From the NCBI GenBank assembly GCA_002104945.1, contig MCFH01000001.1:1453001-1517000 (forward strand): DNA of 64,000 nucleotides, written 5' to 3'. The position numbers and the translations under genes are program-made. Numbering within the stretch: position 1 is the first letter of the stretch; the number at the start of each line of letters is the position of its first letter. Source of the stretch: Piromyces finnis (Eukaryota; Neocallimastigomycota; Neocallimastigomycetes; Neocallimastigales; Neocallimastigaceae). The notes under the pieces are model-generated. The model worked only from the letters and a program-made list of their open reading frames with translations, did not search any database and was not told the origin of the DNA. This document shows positions 1 through 18,170 of the stretch, piece after piece.

Positions 1-2589
1 AAATAAAAAGGACCAAAGTTTTCATTAATATAATTAATATATTTTTTATAATTTTTTTTATTTATTTATTTTTGATTTAATTATTTAAAATAATATTAAT
101 TAAGATTATATCCTCCAAAATTGATGATTATTTTTTGAGTTTATCTCATAATTCATTTTAAATTTTATAAATATTTAATAATATATATATTAATAATTTA
201 TTTAAATATATTAAATTTATATTGATACTTTTTTTAAATATTTTAAATATGAAAAAAAATTTTATTCTTATAATTTTAATTTATAATGTACTCCATTTAA
301 CATGAATATTTTCTTTCATATTTAAGTAATAAAGGAATATTATCATTCCTTTCTATATTAAAACTAACCATAAATTACTTAAAAAACTAAATATTTTTCT
401 ATTTTAAGCAATAATAATTATTTATTTTTATGTTTTATATTTATTATGTTTAATATTATTTATTTATTTATTTATTTATTTATTCATTTATTCATTTATT
501 CATTTATTTATTAAGTAATAATTAAATAATATAATAAATATTTTATTTCACAAAAAAAAAAAAAAGTTTTTTAAAGTATCTTCTTTTTAAAAGATTTTTA
601 AAAAACGTTATTTTTAAATTTTTAATAATTTGGTACTTTTTTTAAAAATAGTTTTATTTTTTTGAAAATATATATTAAATATGATTAAATTAAATATAGT
701 TTTTTTAGTTTAATGATGATGATGTAACATTAAAGTAAATTAAAAAAGAGAAAGATAGCTAATTAAAATAAAAGTGAATAACAAGAATAACAATTATTTA
801 TTATATTTGTTTTTAGTGTGATATATTCTCTATAATTGGAGGTAAATAATTGTCATGAATCATGAATAGGACGATTCATTTTTTATTATAAAATTAAAAA
901 AAAAATTAGTTTTACTTCTGATTATATTAATGAATTAATTTTTTCTAAATTTAGAAATCAATAATACCAAATTAATAAATTTTATTATATTTAATTTTAC
1001 TATAATTCATTAGTTAATGAATATAAATAATATAATTATACATCTTAAAATATACATATATAGGAAAATTAAATATTTAAAATTAGATATTAATAATAAA
1101 AATTAAAATAATAACTTAACAATTTATAAAATTAATTTTAATATAAATTTCATTTTTAAGCTTATTATACTTTAATGAATGAAAATTATAATACTAATAA
1201 AAATGTTAAAAGTCTTATTTAAAAAGTGTAATTTTTTTGTATATAAAAATAACTAATAATGATTTGAATAATAATAAGAAGAATTTAATAAGAAGCATAA
1301 ATGAAATTAATTTTATTTAAAATAATAACATATACTTTTAAACTGATATTTTATAATATAAAAATATTAACAATAAATATTAACAATATTGAATTGCTAC
1401 TTTCAATATTAGTTATTATATTTTTAATTCTAATTAAAATTAAAATGATAAAAAAAAAGGCATCTTATATTTCCGAAAATTATCATATTAATATTTAACA
1501 TAAATAATACGATGAATTCATCACTTTTTTTTATTATTATTTATTTAATACGAAAAATTAATTAAAAAAGCTTTTCACTTAGAAGAAAAATTAAATTGTT
1601 CTAATCTTTTTTAATTACTCAGTTGCTGAGAAAAATAAAAAAAAAGTAGTATCTAAATACATAATGGAGCTATTATTTTATGACTAATAAAATTAAGAAT
1701 ATCAAATTGATTTAGAATTAGAAATATAAAATATATATTTATAACGATTTGTAAAGAAAATAAATTATTTTATAATTAATATTATTTATTATTTAAACTA
1801 ATAAATATGAATGTAATATATTAAAAAAATGTATATAAAAGTCAAGTATTTTATTATAAAGGGAGAATAAGCTAAATATAAAATTCATAATAATTAAAAA
1901 GTAATACAAATTAATAATATATATTAAGCTTTATATTAACTAATGCTACATTAATTGTGATTCATAATACCTATAATATATAATGAAAAATTTTATAAAA
2001 TATGATTCGTTCATACCATAAAATAAAATTTTTTTAGTTTTAAATAAATTATAGTATAAATATATTGTTATATATTTCATTAAATTATTCTAATATACTA
2101 ATTGTTTAAAAAAAGTATATTATACATTTTATTAAATATAATTTTGTTATTGACTTTTTTATATTCATTTTTTAAGGAAATAAACTATACAGATCTATAT
2201 TTTTAACAACTCATAAATAATATTATTTCATAGGTTTATACTATACTATAACCATATATTAAATACCTTTTTATTAGTTCATTGTTTTTTAATTATTTTT
2301 AATCTTTATATCCTATTTTAAAAAATATATATCCATAAAATATAAAAAAGGCAAAATATGATTAATAATGATAATATAAATATTGATTAAACTCATTAAA
2401 CAATATTCCTTATATTTTATAAAATAAAACCTAGAAAGTTTAATTAGTTAAAATATAATTTTTTGTAATTTATTCATTTATTAGTTCTAATTAAAATATA
2501 TATATATATATATATAAATTTAGCAATATTAATTATATTTATTTCTTATTAAATAGCATTATGAAATTAAATATTCATTCTTTTCATAC

Positions 2590-2659
2590 CTTCATAGTTT
2601 CTTAAATCCAATTTTGAATCCGTATAGTTAAATGCTGATGATCCAAACTTTTTTACAGA
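2590..2659 (-). pseudogene. Possible isolated exon (relic)
   Basis: On the minus strand a 70-base stretch of unusually normal composition is bracketed by a TTGTTGTAG acceptor and a G|GTATGA donor. One frame is open and reads SVKKFGSS, then FNYTDSKLDLRNYE. The residues look protein-like rather than the Ile/Asn/Lys noise of the surroundings. I find no partner exon on either side within about 2 kb, so this is either a fossil exon or chance. I do not recognise the family. Confidence 0.25.
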
Positions 2660-4395
2660 CTACAACAACCCTTGGTTTTATATTAAAAAGGATTTTTATA
2701 TAATTTTATATAAAAGACTACTTCATTATTTTACTATAATATTTAGTATTAAACAAAATGTAAATAATATTTTATTTTGTATTTTTGCATAAAAAAAGTA
2801 ATATAATAAATGTTAAATGTTATAAAAAAAAAAAAAAAAGGCAATATAGCAAAGTTAAAATATATTTAATATTTAATTGCATTAGTCTAAATACTAATAA
2901 ATTAAATTAATGTAATTACTTTGAAAAAAATCAAGCTTTCATTAAATGAGCAATATAAAATGTTCATGTTTAACAAAAACTCAAATTTTTATTTTTTTTT
3001 TTTAGAATTTTCTAAGAAATATTGAAAAAAAAATTAATTTAAGAAAAAGAATTAAAATTAAAACCAAAAAATAAAGATAATAAAATTAGTAAATTTGTAA
3101 TTTGTTGCAAATCTGTTTCTTTCACTTTTTCAATATTCGTTTTTATAATAATTGAAATTCTATATCAAAAAGATTTATATCTACATTCCCTAGTGACTTT
3201 TACTTTAAATGATATTTTATAACAATAAATCGAGTATTATTTGAAAAATAAGGCTTTTCTATTAATTATAAGAAATAAATAATAGAAAAGCAATTATTGT
3301 TGATTTTCATAATAAAATAGTAAGATATAAAGTATACTAGCCTAAAATTATTCAAGAAATATTATAAATAAATTAATACACCTATTGCTTTTATTTTTAT
3401 GTTTATATACTATGTTCATTAATATACTCATATGAAATTGACCTTCATACATTTTTAAAATATCGAATACCAGTAATAAAATACTAATTACTAACAATTT
3501 ATAAATATAAAATTCAAAAAAGATATTTAACTATTTTAGTTTTAAATTTATTTAAAATATAATTATAATACAATGCAATATATGATATAATAAGAAATGA
3601 AAATAATTTTTTATTACTATATATATAAATATAAATAATATATAAAAAATAAAGAAAGATTTAACATTTATATTGTGAAACCTTCCTTTTTTAAATAAAA
3701 AATTAAAAATCTGGATTTGGTAATTTTTAATTTATTATATTAAAATTTTAAAGAAACTACTTTTCATTATAAAAATGAAAAGCAAATCTAATTTCCTAAA
3801 AAGGAATTATCTATATTAATTCTTTTTTTGAAAAATAAATAAAATATTATATAAAAAGATGGTTCATTAAAAGTATTTAAGATGATATAAATGTTTTTTG
3901 GTGAGTTCCTAATTACTAAATTCTATATGGCATAAAAAGTTAATAATGTAGTATTCCATTAACACTTTTATAGTATTTTTCATTAAAATAGTTTAAAGTA
4001 TATTAATTTATATAATTAAAATTGATTAAAAATAAATCTTATAATTTCAAGATTCAAGACTTTTCTATATATTTTTTATTTCTATAAACAATACCATTAT
4101 ATATTTTTAGTAATAATAGCTTTCTGTTTGATAAATTGATAAATAGTTTATATTTACATCTTTAAATAATTACAATGTTAAAAAAATTTTTTGATTCAAT
4201 TCTATATTTATTTTATTAATTAAAAGGTATACTCTTTTTTAAAAGACCAAATTATTTTAAAAAAATGACTTGGTTTTATTTTTCATCCAATAAAAAATAA
4301 TATAAAAAGTTGTATATATAATACAATAATACAATACCGATTGAAAGATTAACAAAAAAAAAAGATATATATACAAACATTATTCTAAACTATAT

Positions 4396-4406
4396 AAACT
4401 GACATA

Positions 4407-4444
<38 letters not shown>

Positions 4445-4488
4445 TTCCGAGTGCATTTCTCCCATCGATCAGAGAAACTGACATAAGT
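4396..4488 (-). mobile_element. Tiny 5'-truncated retroposon insertion with 14-bp target-site duplication
   Basis: The 14-mer AAACTGACATAAGT occurs at 4396-4409 and again at 4475-4488. Between the copies lie a run of about 32 T (the poly(A) tail read on the minus strand) and 33 bases of unique, more GC-rich sequence containing GAGTGCATTTCTCCCATC. Poly(A) tail, short 3'-end fragment and flanking direct repeat are the classic products of target-primed reverse transcription. The same 33-base 3' end recurs near 10.05 kb. The parent element is not in the window. Confidence 0.8.
4442..4474 (-). repeat. Retroelement 3'-end fragment, copy 1
   Basis: Unique part of the small retroposon. It shares GAGTGCATTTCTCCCATC and flanking bases with the fragment at 10047-10080, with only a few substitutions. 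In both copies the side bearing AACTT runs into a T-rich tract, so the poly(A) lies at the 3' end on the minus strand. Confidence 0.7.
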
Positions 4489-7400
4489 AGTTAGATTATT
4501 AAAAATCTTTGCTAAATAAATATTATAATTTATTAATTTTATTAATAGAATTTTCTAAATATTACATTTTAATTTCTTCAAATACTATACGCATAGGTTT
4601 AGGCAATTAAACTTTAGCATTCAAATAATTCAAAAATTATAATATTCATTAAATATAATAACTTCTAGTTCAATTAAATTAAATTTCAAGAACTCAAAAC
4701 AAGTTTAATATAAATTATTAATTATTAAATTTATTTATCTTAATTATAATATTTACAAATATGGCAATTTTATAATACCATAAAATTAATAATTATGATT
4801 TTTTAATTAAATATTATATTAGTTTATATTAGATTAAAATTTATTTTAATGATTTAAATAATCAATAATAAAAAATATTTTACTTTTCAAGTATTTTTTT
4901 TTTTTTTTTTTTTGCAACATTCTTATTTATTATTATTTGTCTTCGTAAATATTTAAATTTTTAATATTTAAAGATTTATGAATAATGGCATCAATAATAG
5001 AGCAATAAAAATTAATAAATACATTATGTATCGTTATATAGTCAATTATCTTACTCAAAAAATTTTACATAAAAATAATTACATTATTATTACTATAAAT
5101 GAATCTTTTTTTATTTGCATTTAATATATATTCAATTAAATAATATTATATTATATATATAATAATATTTTATTACATATATTTATTCTATAAAAATTAT
5201 ATTGATTAAACTATAATCATAAATAAAAATTGTAAAATTTGTTTATATAGTATATCTATATATTTTTAATTTATAATTTCAAACTCATCCAAATCAATAA
5301 TTATTCATTAATGAACATTTAAATTGCAATTAAAAAAGAAAAAAAAACTGTAAAACAGTATTCAAAAAGAGAAAAGAAAAAAAAAGATATTCAAAGTAAA
5401 AAAAAAAAAAAATAGATCTATACTTTTTAAAAAATAATTATTATTTAATTTTTGCAAAAAAAAAAAAAAAAAAAAAAAAAGATAAATTGTCAAAAAAAAA
5501 TTTTTTTTTAAAAAAAAGAGAAATAACTAATAATGGTAATATTTAGGAATAATATTTTAAAGAAAGAAAGAAAATAGTTATTATTATTTAAATTATAATT
5601 AAAAAAATAATAAAGTATAATTATAATTTTATTATTTTTAATTAAATATCAAGTTTAAACTTTAATAAAAAATTTTCATTATAAAAGATCATAATAAAAT
5701 GAAAAGTTTAATATCAAAATTTTGATTTTTATAGTTATTATCTAAAAATAAAATTTTAAACTCAATATAAAACTTAAATAGTTAAAAAAAAAGGGAATAA
5801 TTTTTTCATACCTCCATAAATCTTGTCAATATAATTTAAATATATGTTTTTTTTAATTGAAATGGAAACAATATTCTAATAATCATTCTTATCTTAATTT
5901 ATTAATGATTAGATTCTTATTATTTATTAGAATATACCTAATAGTTTTGATATTATTTTTAACACATTTACAATGGAAATATTTCAAATAGTAGCAATTG
6001 GTTTGCTATTATTTAATATGTAATTAACACAGTTTAATATTTTAATAAGCTTACAAACAATTAAACAACGACAGAAATTTATTTTCATTAAATTAAAATA
6101 AAATAATGAATTGATAAAAGTATTACATTCTATAATATATTAAATAATGATATATGAATAAATCAAATTTAGTATATATATACAATATGCAAAACTTAAA
6201 TTAATTTTAGAGGTTATAGAATTTCAAAAAGTATGTATTACTACTTTTTAATTAGTGATAAACATAATTAAAATTAATATATCATTTTAATTAAAATAAT
6301 ATGGATGACTAAGAAAAAATAATAAAATAAATATTTCCTAGTACTAATAATAAATATAAAAATAAATAAATAAATAAAAAGCTTATTACTAATGATGATA
6401 TATTATTATAGAAACTATTAAAATAAAATTATATTTAAAATTAGGAAAAAAAAAAAAAAGTAATTGTCAACTAATCACCATGAATGAAAATAAATTATAC
6501 TATTTTTCCGCCTTTTAAAAGAATAAAAAATAAAATATTAATAATAAAAACTATAAGAACAATATATAAATAATAATATAAAAGGAATCAATACAATTAA
6601 ACATTTTCATTCATTAATAAATTTACTTTCAATATCTTACATTAGTTATAATCCTTGTTTTATTTTTTATTGCTTAAATATGAACTAATTAATTTATTTT
6701 TAATATTCAATTATTTGTTCGTAATTCATCAAAATATATATATATGGGTAATTGAAGATTATAACATAAATATACTAAAATATTGATTTAATGCAGGTAA
6801 AATATTTTTGTTGACCATTAAATCAAGTTTTTGTCTATTCAATATGTTTATAAACTTTTTTATTGATCATTTTTTGAATAAATACATTAAATTAATAAGA
6901 AATAAAGAAGAAAAAATCAATTTTTAAACTATTTTATTACATTATTTTTATAGAATAAGTTTTTTTTTTATACTTTTTTATAAACCATTTATATATTACA
7001 TATATCAAAAAGAGAAAAAACAAAAAGTCATATTAAAATAAAAAAAAAAGTTAATTTCGTAATATTGGATAATAATCGAATAATTGATAAGAGTATTAAC
7101 CTACAGATTTTATATAATATTATTATTATGAGAAATTTTATTTAAATATTAATTTACATAATAATTATTATTATGATCCTTTTAATATATCTTCAATTTT
7201 TAAGATCTATTTCCCTATCCTATAAATTTTTTATTATCTTTTTTTTCTTTAAAATTAATAGCTTGATTGGATAAAAATAATAATATAGCAAAAATTCATT
7301 AATAATTAAACTTTTTCAAGCAATAAAGAAATATTCCTTGTAATATTATACAAATATATTAATTATAAATTAGCACTTTAGGATTAAATAAAAAATATTC

Positions 7401-8813
7401 CTATATTGTTCTAATATATAGTAATAAAAAAGAAAAATATTAAAAAAGTAATATATTAAGTTTAAATAGGGGAGATTCACCATTGAATATGGTAATACAA
7501 TAATGTGTAATAATAATTAGATATAAAAAAAAACTATATTTTTATACAATAAAAGAATTAATATTGTATATTTAAGATTAATATTAATAATAACTTAATG
7601 ATAATAACATCATAATTATTAATATTAGATACTAATATATTTAAAATAAGTTAAAAAAATAATTTCTTAATAAGAAAAAAAAATAATTTCTAGCATACAG
7701 TAAATAAAATATGTATTTGATTAACAAATAACAAAAATAATGTTAAGTACAATTTTTTTTTTCATTCCTTTTTTTTCTTCGGTAATAGATTTAAATTTGT
7801 CTCAGTTTCATAATTAATTAAAATAATATTAAATTTTTTAATCAATTATAAATTAAGATTTCAAAATTAAAAAAAAAAAAAAAAAAAAACTAAGCCTTTT
7901 TTAATTATTTATATTTTTAAATATAACTAAATACTAATATTAATTATAATAATAGGTTATATTAAGTAACAATGATAAACGGATAATTATTATTATTAAT
8001 AATAACGATTAATAACTTTTGTTATTATAGTAATTATATAATTAAAAAAACAATAAACTTAAAATTATATCTTATTTGTTACTACAATACATAAAAAAAA
8101 AAAAAAAAAGAATGTGATAATCACTTTTTTATGAACTAAAAGTTACTAATTTTAGATAATAAAGAAAATACAGAAATAAATAATTCCATCAAAAATACAC
8201 CAATAATATAATAATACATATATATAAATATAACAGGTCTAAAAAATATTATCAATATATATGACAAAATTATTGTACGATTTAAACATATAAATATTAC
8301 CAAAAAAGGATACAGTTCATTAATTAAATTGTTTTAAAATAAATTACAACTCTATTTAAATAGAATGCATATTTAATAATAGATATTATGCTTAAAATGA
8401 ATAAAATGACTTTCAATATGACAAATATAAAAATATATGACAGTAATATTTGCAGTAATATTTATTATTATATAAACTTTATTTAATTGATATTTTAATC
8501 TTCCTTGTTTCATTTTAATGTTACAAGGAAGATTAAATAATTAAAAATTAAAAGAAATATAAATAAATATATAATATTACTAAAAATGTATAATGGAATA
8601 CATAATAGTCATTAATAGTCAGTAAAAATGATCTAGAACTATAGCGTTCTATTAAGATCTATACCTTATTTCTAACACAAATAATTAAATTATCATTAAA
8701 AAAAGAATACTAAATTATTTAGGTACTCTATATTACAATAAAATAGTATATTGATAATATATAAAAGAAACTAAATATTAATTATTTTAATAAAAATATT
8801 TATATTGGTAAAC

Positions 8814-8849
8814 AACCTTGCTCTATGTTATAACAGGGGCTTGAAGGTT
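8814..8849. other. GC-richer imperfect hairpin in an AT desert
   Basis: Arms AACCTT (8814-8819) and AAGGTT (8844-8849) can pair. Inside them GCTC can pair with GGGC using one G-U pair, and the centre holds the palindrome TGTTATAACA. No known RNA family is recognised. It stands out only because the surrounding sequence is nearly all A/T. Confidence 0.25.
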
Positions 8850-10041
8850 ATATATTTAATTAAATTATAATCATTGTTTTATTTCTGCAAAAAAAAAAAA
8901 AAGTATAATACATACCAATTAGAAAAGATAATAGAATTGTTTTCATAATAAATTGATTGTATTAATGGAAATTAAAAGTATTAATGGAATATTAATTGTT
9001 TTATTTTTTATTAAAATATTAATATAGTATATATAATTTAATTATGCAAATTATTATGGTATACTATTTAATTTAAAATTGGATAAAACGAAAGTTTAAA
9101 TTATATTACTTGTTTTATAAATATAAAAAATACACAAAAACAATAAATATTAATATGCTGATCAAATTCTTCTATTTCCCTTTAAATGTATTTTTTTTCA
9201 TATATTTTTATTTTTATAATGATTAAAATTAGTAATAGAATTATCCAATAGAATATTCTGATGTAACGTTAACTGTAACACAAGGAGTAAGAAAATGAAA
9301 TTATTAAATTAAATTATTAAAATGAAATTCAAAAAAGGAAATGGTAATTAAAGTAGAGTAAACAATAATAATAAATTAATATTATCATATAATAATAATA
9401 ATTAATCATAAAATAAATAACTCTAATGAATACATTTTAAGAAAAAGAAACGAAAAATAAATATATTAAAATATTAATGTGTAACTTTATAAAAAAATAT
9501 ATATAATTTAAATGTAATTATTACTTATCATTATGATTACATAATTTTTAAAATAATTAAAAGTATTATTGCTAAGGTCGTTAAGATTACTATTACTGTT
9601 TCTTTTATTGTTAAATGCGATTTTAATGTAAATTAAAAATTAATTATGTGATAATTGTTATATATAAATTTTATATGTAATTTTGGTAATTATCGAAATT
9701 AATATTATCTAAATATAATAGGATAAACTATTTATTATTAATATATAATTATAATAATATAAAATACCATAAATAATAGAGAACATTTATTTATTATTTA
9801 AAATTTCAGGTTTTCTTTTATTATTATTATTATTATTATTATTAAAGAATATAATTTAAATAATTATTAGGTTAGGTTTATATTTTTAAATTTACTAAAG
9901 GATTAGGTTTATAAAAGTAGAAGTTATAAATAACTTTGATTTATAAATATTAATATTCCTATTATAATAAAATATGTTATCAATTACTTATGAAATTAAA
10001 AGTGTTATTATACTTTTACTATTGTTGTTGTTATTATTGTT

Positions 10042-10085
10042 TTTTAACTTTCGAGTGCATTTCTCCCATCAATCAAAGTAAACTC
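10042..10085 (-). mobile_element. Retroelement 3'-end fragment, copy 2
   Basis: Second copy of the 33-base 3' end seen at 4442-4474 (GAGTGCATTTCTCCCATC identical). It is again joined on one side to a T tract, here TTTTTT followed by a TTG/TTA-rich stretch that could be a decayed poly(A) tail. An ATTGTTGTTGTT word lies on both sides and may be the target-site duplication, but the low-complexity context makes this uncertain. Confidence 0.55.
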
Positions 10086-10953
10086 TAATGGTGGTTATTG
10101 TTGTTGTTGTCACTTTTATTATTAGAAGAACGGAATACTTTTTAAAATAAAGAAAAAAGTATTGATTCTAAATTTAAATGTAACAGTACTAAATTTAATT
10201 ATTTTAATTGATATTTAATAATTTATTTTCTTTTAAAACCTAATAGGTTATTTAGAATATTTAATATTATTATTAGTTATTGGAATAAAAGATTAATTTC
10301 TAATTATTATTTTTCATTCTTTACTATTGATTTTATATATCAATATTACTTTTTATATAATAAAATATTAGAGTAATCTTTTAGGTATTTTAAATTATTT
10401 TTTATATTATATCAAATGATTATAATTTTATTTTAAATAAATTCATTATTTTAATACTGTAATTATATTTCATTACTTTTATTATTATTTATATGATTTA
10501 GAACGACAATAATGCCAAAAAATAAAATGAAAAAAATTAAATTTATTTAAAATTTTAAAAACGAGTTTATTTCAAAAATATTTAAATGTTGAAGTAAAAA
10601 TGTATAATAATATACTTAAAGTTAATGATTTAAAAAATAAAGAGTATCAAAAAAAAAAAAAAAAAGAAAATTTTTTTTCTTTTTGATATAATTATATAAA
10701 AGATCTTAATTTTAATTTTTGTATTTCTTCATTTAATGATGTATATATTTACAATAAATAATAAAACAATAAAACAGAATAGAACAATATATATATATAA
10801 TAGGACAAAAAAAAAATAAATGTTATAAAAAATATTAATTATTGTATTATGTCAATATAAATATGATACTAATTATAAAAAGGTATAGACTCTAGTAAAT
10901 TGTGCTATTTTGTTTTCTTATTGTTTCTCTTTGTTAAAGGCTTCATAAATTGC

Positions 10954-11080
10954 TTATTTATATATAAAACTAGAAAAAGTATTAGCTAATCTTTCTTTAA
11001 GATCATTTTCATATGGATTAATTTCAATATAAGTGTATCTACCATCTTCTTTATCTTTACCTATAAACAAAAATAATGAT

Positions 11081-11111
<31 letters not shown>

Positions 11112-12302
11112 TTGTTGTTTATTGTATATAAGAGATAAGAGTAACATAGTTATACTCACTGTAAGATGTTAAACCATACCAACGACATATTGAATGAACA
11201 ATAAGACGGTGAAATTCATCATCAATTTTCCATGAAACTATAAAATGTTTTTGATTTAAATTATTAAGAATGTTTTCAAAAACGGAAAGATTATTCTTTT
11301 TTTCTTTCTTAATTTTTTGACCTAATTGAATAAGTTTATCAGAGAGATTTTTTTTACTTTTTTTACTTTTACTATTTTTTAATGATTTAGAAGAAGATTC
11401 TTCTTCAACTTCTTTTACAATATCTTGAAATTCTTTTTTAATTTCTTCTTCTTCTTGTTGCTTTTTTTGATTTTCTTTCTGAATTTTTAATAGTATAAGC
11501 CTAATATTCTTTTCATAACTTTTAATAACTTTTTTATATTGTGGCTTTTTCATTAAATTTTGTTTGAGCTTACGGTCAATACGAATTAAATTATCTGGTC
11601 CATAAGAAGCTTTTATTAATCCATCTTTGTTAATAAAAGTATTTGTATATTTAGCAATACGTTTTAAGAATAAATATTGACGGTCATCGTTAATGTCAAT
11701 GAAACTTGAAATATTTATGCCATTTTGACATAAATTAACAAGTTTAGTAAATGGAGATGGTGACTTTACCGGATATTGTGCATTAATATCTTGTGCTTCA
11801 TAATGAATTTGTCTAGCAATAGGATGATTGATAAAATTATCTAGAATTTAAAATAAAATTTATTTATTAAAGAATTCATTAATTTCTTTTTCATTCCTTT
11901 TTTTTTTTTTATTTTTTTTTTTATTTATTTTAAAATAATTTATTAAAATAGATGAATAAAAATAATGATTATTAACCATTGATCCAACGATTTCTTTTTC
12001 TTGAACCCATTCTTTCATTTCTTTCTTCATAACCATAAATAGTATCAATTTTCGTTTTGATTTTTTCTTGTTGTCTAAGGGATTTTGTTATTTTTTTTAC
12101 ATTTTCTACTGTTTCCTTATCATTGGTAATAAAAAATGGTGCATTGTTATTACTACAAAAAAGAAACAAATCAATTAATTATTAATTAATAAAAAAAAAT
12201 ACCTTATATATATATATATATATAATAAGATAATTACTTGAATCTTTGAAAGGATTCTCCTTCATTACTAGTAGTATTATCCAAAACTTGTCCTCTTGCC
12301 AT
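10954..12302 (-). CDS. R3H domain-containing protein (R3HDM4-like)
   Basis: Four exons: 12238-12302, 11977-12152, 11160-11840 and 10954-11060. All junctions are GT-AG and in frame, giving 342 residues. The N-terminus starts MARGQVLDN. Residues about 22-130 contain a basic segment (RKRNRWIN) followed by an N-F-I-N-H-P motif, as in the R3H-associated N-terminal domain. A Glu/Lys-rich coiled region follows. The R3H domain lies at roughly residues 275-320: a FHRLIVHSICRWYGLTSYS core with the R/H spacing expected for R3H. The C-terminus ends SFIYK. R3H domains bind single-stranded nucleic acid, so a nuclear or RNA-associated role is likely but inferred. The upstream ATG sits at the head of a short exon with no competing start. 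The match to the R3HDM4 architecture is my recollection of that family. Confidence 0.75.
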
Positions 12303-13356
12303 TTTGAATTTTTAAAATTTTACTTTTAATATATTTTGTAGTAGTAATAGTAGAATTAAAAGATTTATTATTTATTTATATATATCAATAAAGCAATTCA
12401 TTAATGAAATTCTGTTTATAATAATAAATAATTTTATATTTCTTCTTTCATTCCTCCTTTTCTTTTTTTTTTTTCTACTATTTTTTACTTATATTTTCAT
12501 TTTTATTTTTTTCTTGCTTTTATTTGCTTTTATACTTAATAACCAATTCCATTCCACTTTTTTTTTTATGTTTATATATATATATATATAAAAATTATTT
12601 ATTTATATTACATTAGCTTCTTCTAAGGTATAAATTTAATATTTACTAATTGTTTTTATTCTTTTTTGCTAAAGATTTTTCGCTTTCCTTTTTTTTTTTT
12701 TTGTTATATATTTAAATATTGTGATATATTCTGAATAAGATCCTTTATTACTTTGTTTCAAAATTGTTTTGTGGATTAGTTATGTAACTGTGGCACTTAA
12801 ATTTTTGATAATAAATCTAATAATATTGTTTTTATTTATAACCTAACCATTCAATTATATATATAAAATGGATTTGATGATTAATCTGTCTATCGTCTTT
12901 TTTAGATGCTTAAACAATTATTCATGAATACTACTTTGATTTTAATAATAAAAAAGTTTTATTTTATTTTTTTTTTTTGCTATACTTATTTAAAGAGAGA
13001 TTATTTTTTATTTATATTTATAGTTTAATGAACTATTAAATATAATTATTTATACTAACTAGTTTTTCTCCTATTATTATTGACATATGATTTTTAGTAT
13101 AATACATGAAATAAATACATCAGGTGCAAATAATAATTTAATAAAAAGTTTTTAATTATATATTATTATTATAGATATTTTAATTTTTATTTATTTTATA
13201 AATTTATTTAGATTATTATTATTTCTATATATATAAATATTTATCAAAATTTTTATTTACAATATTTTTTTTTAAAAATAAGATGTTATTAAAGTTAAAT
13301 TAAGAATAAAGGAATAAATAAAAACAATAACTAAAAAGCTATTTAAATATATATTT

Positions 13357-13389
<33 letters not shown>

Positions 13390-13636
13390 AGGTTGATAAT
13401 GAATTACTAATTTATAATTTATATATTAGTTGTGGTATCTTTGAAATAATAAAATTTAAGTAATTATGGATATATAAAATTTTGATTTCTAAAACGTAAA
13501 ATTTAAAATTTAATTTGTTATTTTAGTATAGTTTTTCCAAAAAAAAAGAAAAAAAGAAGGATGCGCATTATATATATTAACGAATAATTATATAATAAAA
13601 TTATTATATTAAAAAAGAATTAAGGTAGTATTCCTT
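12303..13636. other. Intergenic, no gene seen
   Basis: Spacer between the start of the R3H gene and the stop codon of the upstream coiled-coil gene. Both genes are on the minus strand, so this is promoter for one and 3' flank for the other. It is A/T-rich with several T tracts. No open frame or RNA fold is supported. Confidence 0.6.

Positions 13637-18170
<4,534 letters not shown>

Larger units (their letters stand above)
1..10953. other. AT desert without a supported gene
   Basis: Almost pure A/T sequence with homopolymer runs and short microsatellites (for example TTTA/CATT repeats near 465-515 and TTA repeats near 9815-9843). The open frames here are short, rich in Ile/Asn/Leu/Lys, and have no recognisable domain or splice context. 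The only islands of normal composition are a possible exon relic near 2.6 kb, two retroposon tails near 4.45 and 10.05 kb, and a hairpin near 8.83 kb, each listed separately. Confidence 0.7.

Noticed and set aside
1301-1498. 65-codon open frame, plus strand
   Set aside because: Ile/Lys/Asn/Leu only, as random AT sequence gives; no domain or context.
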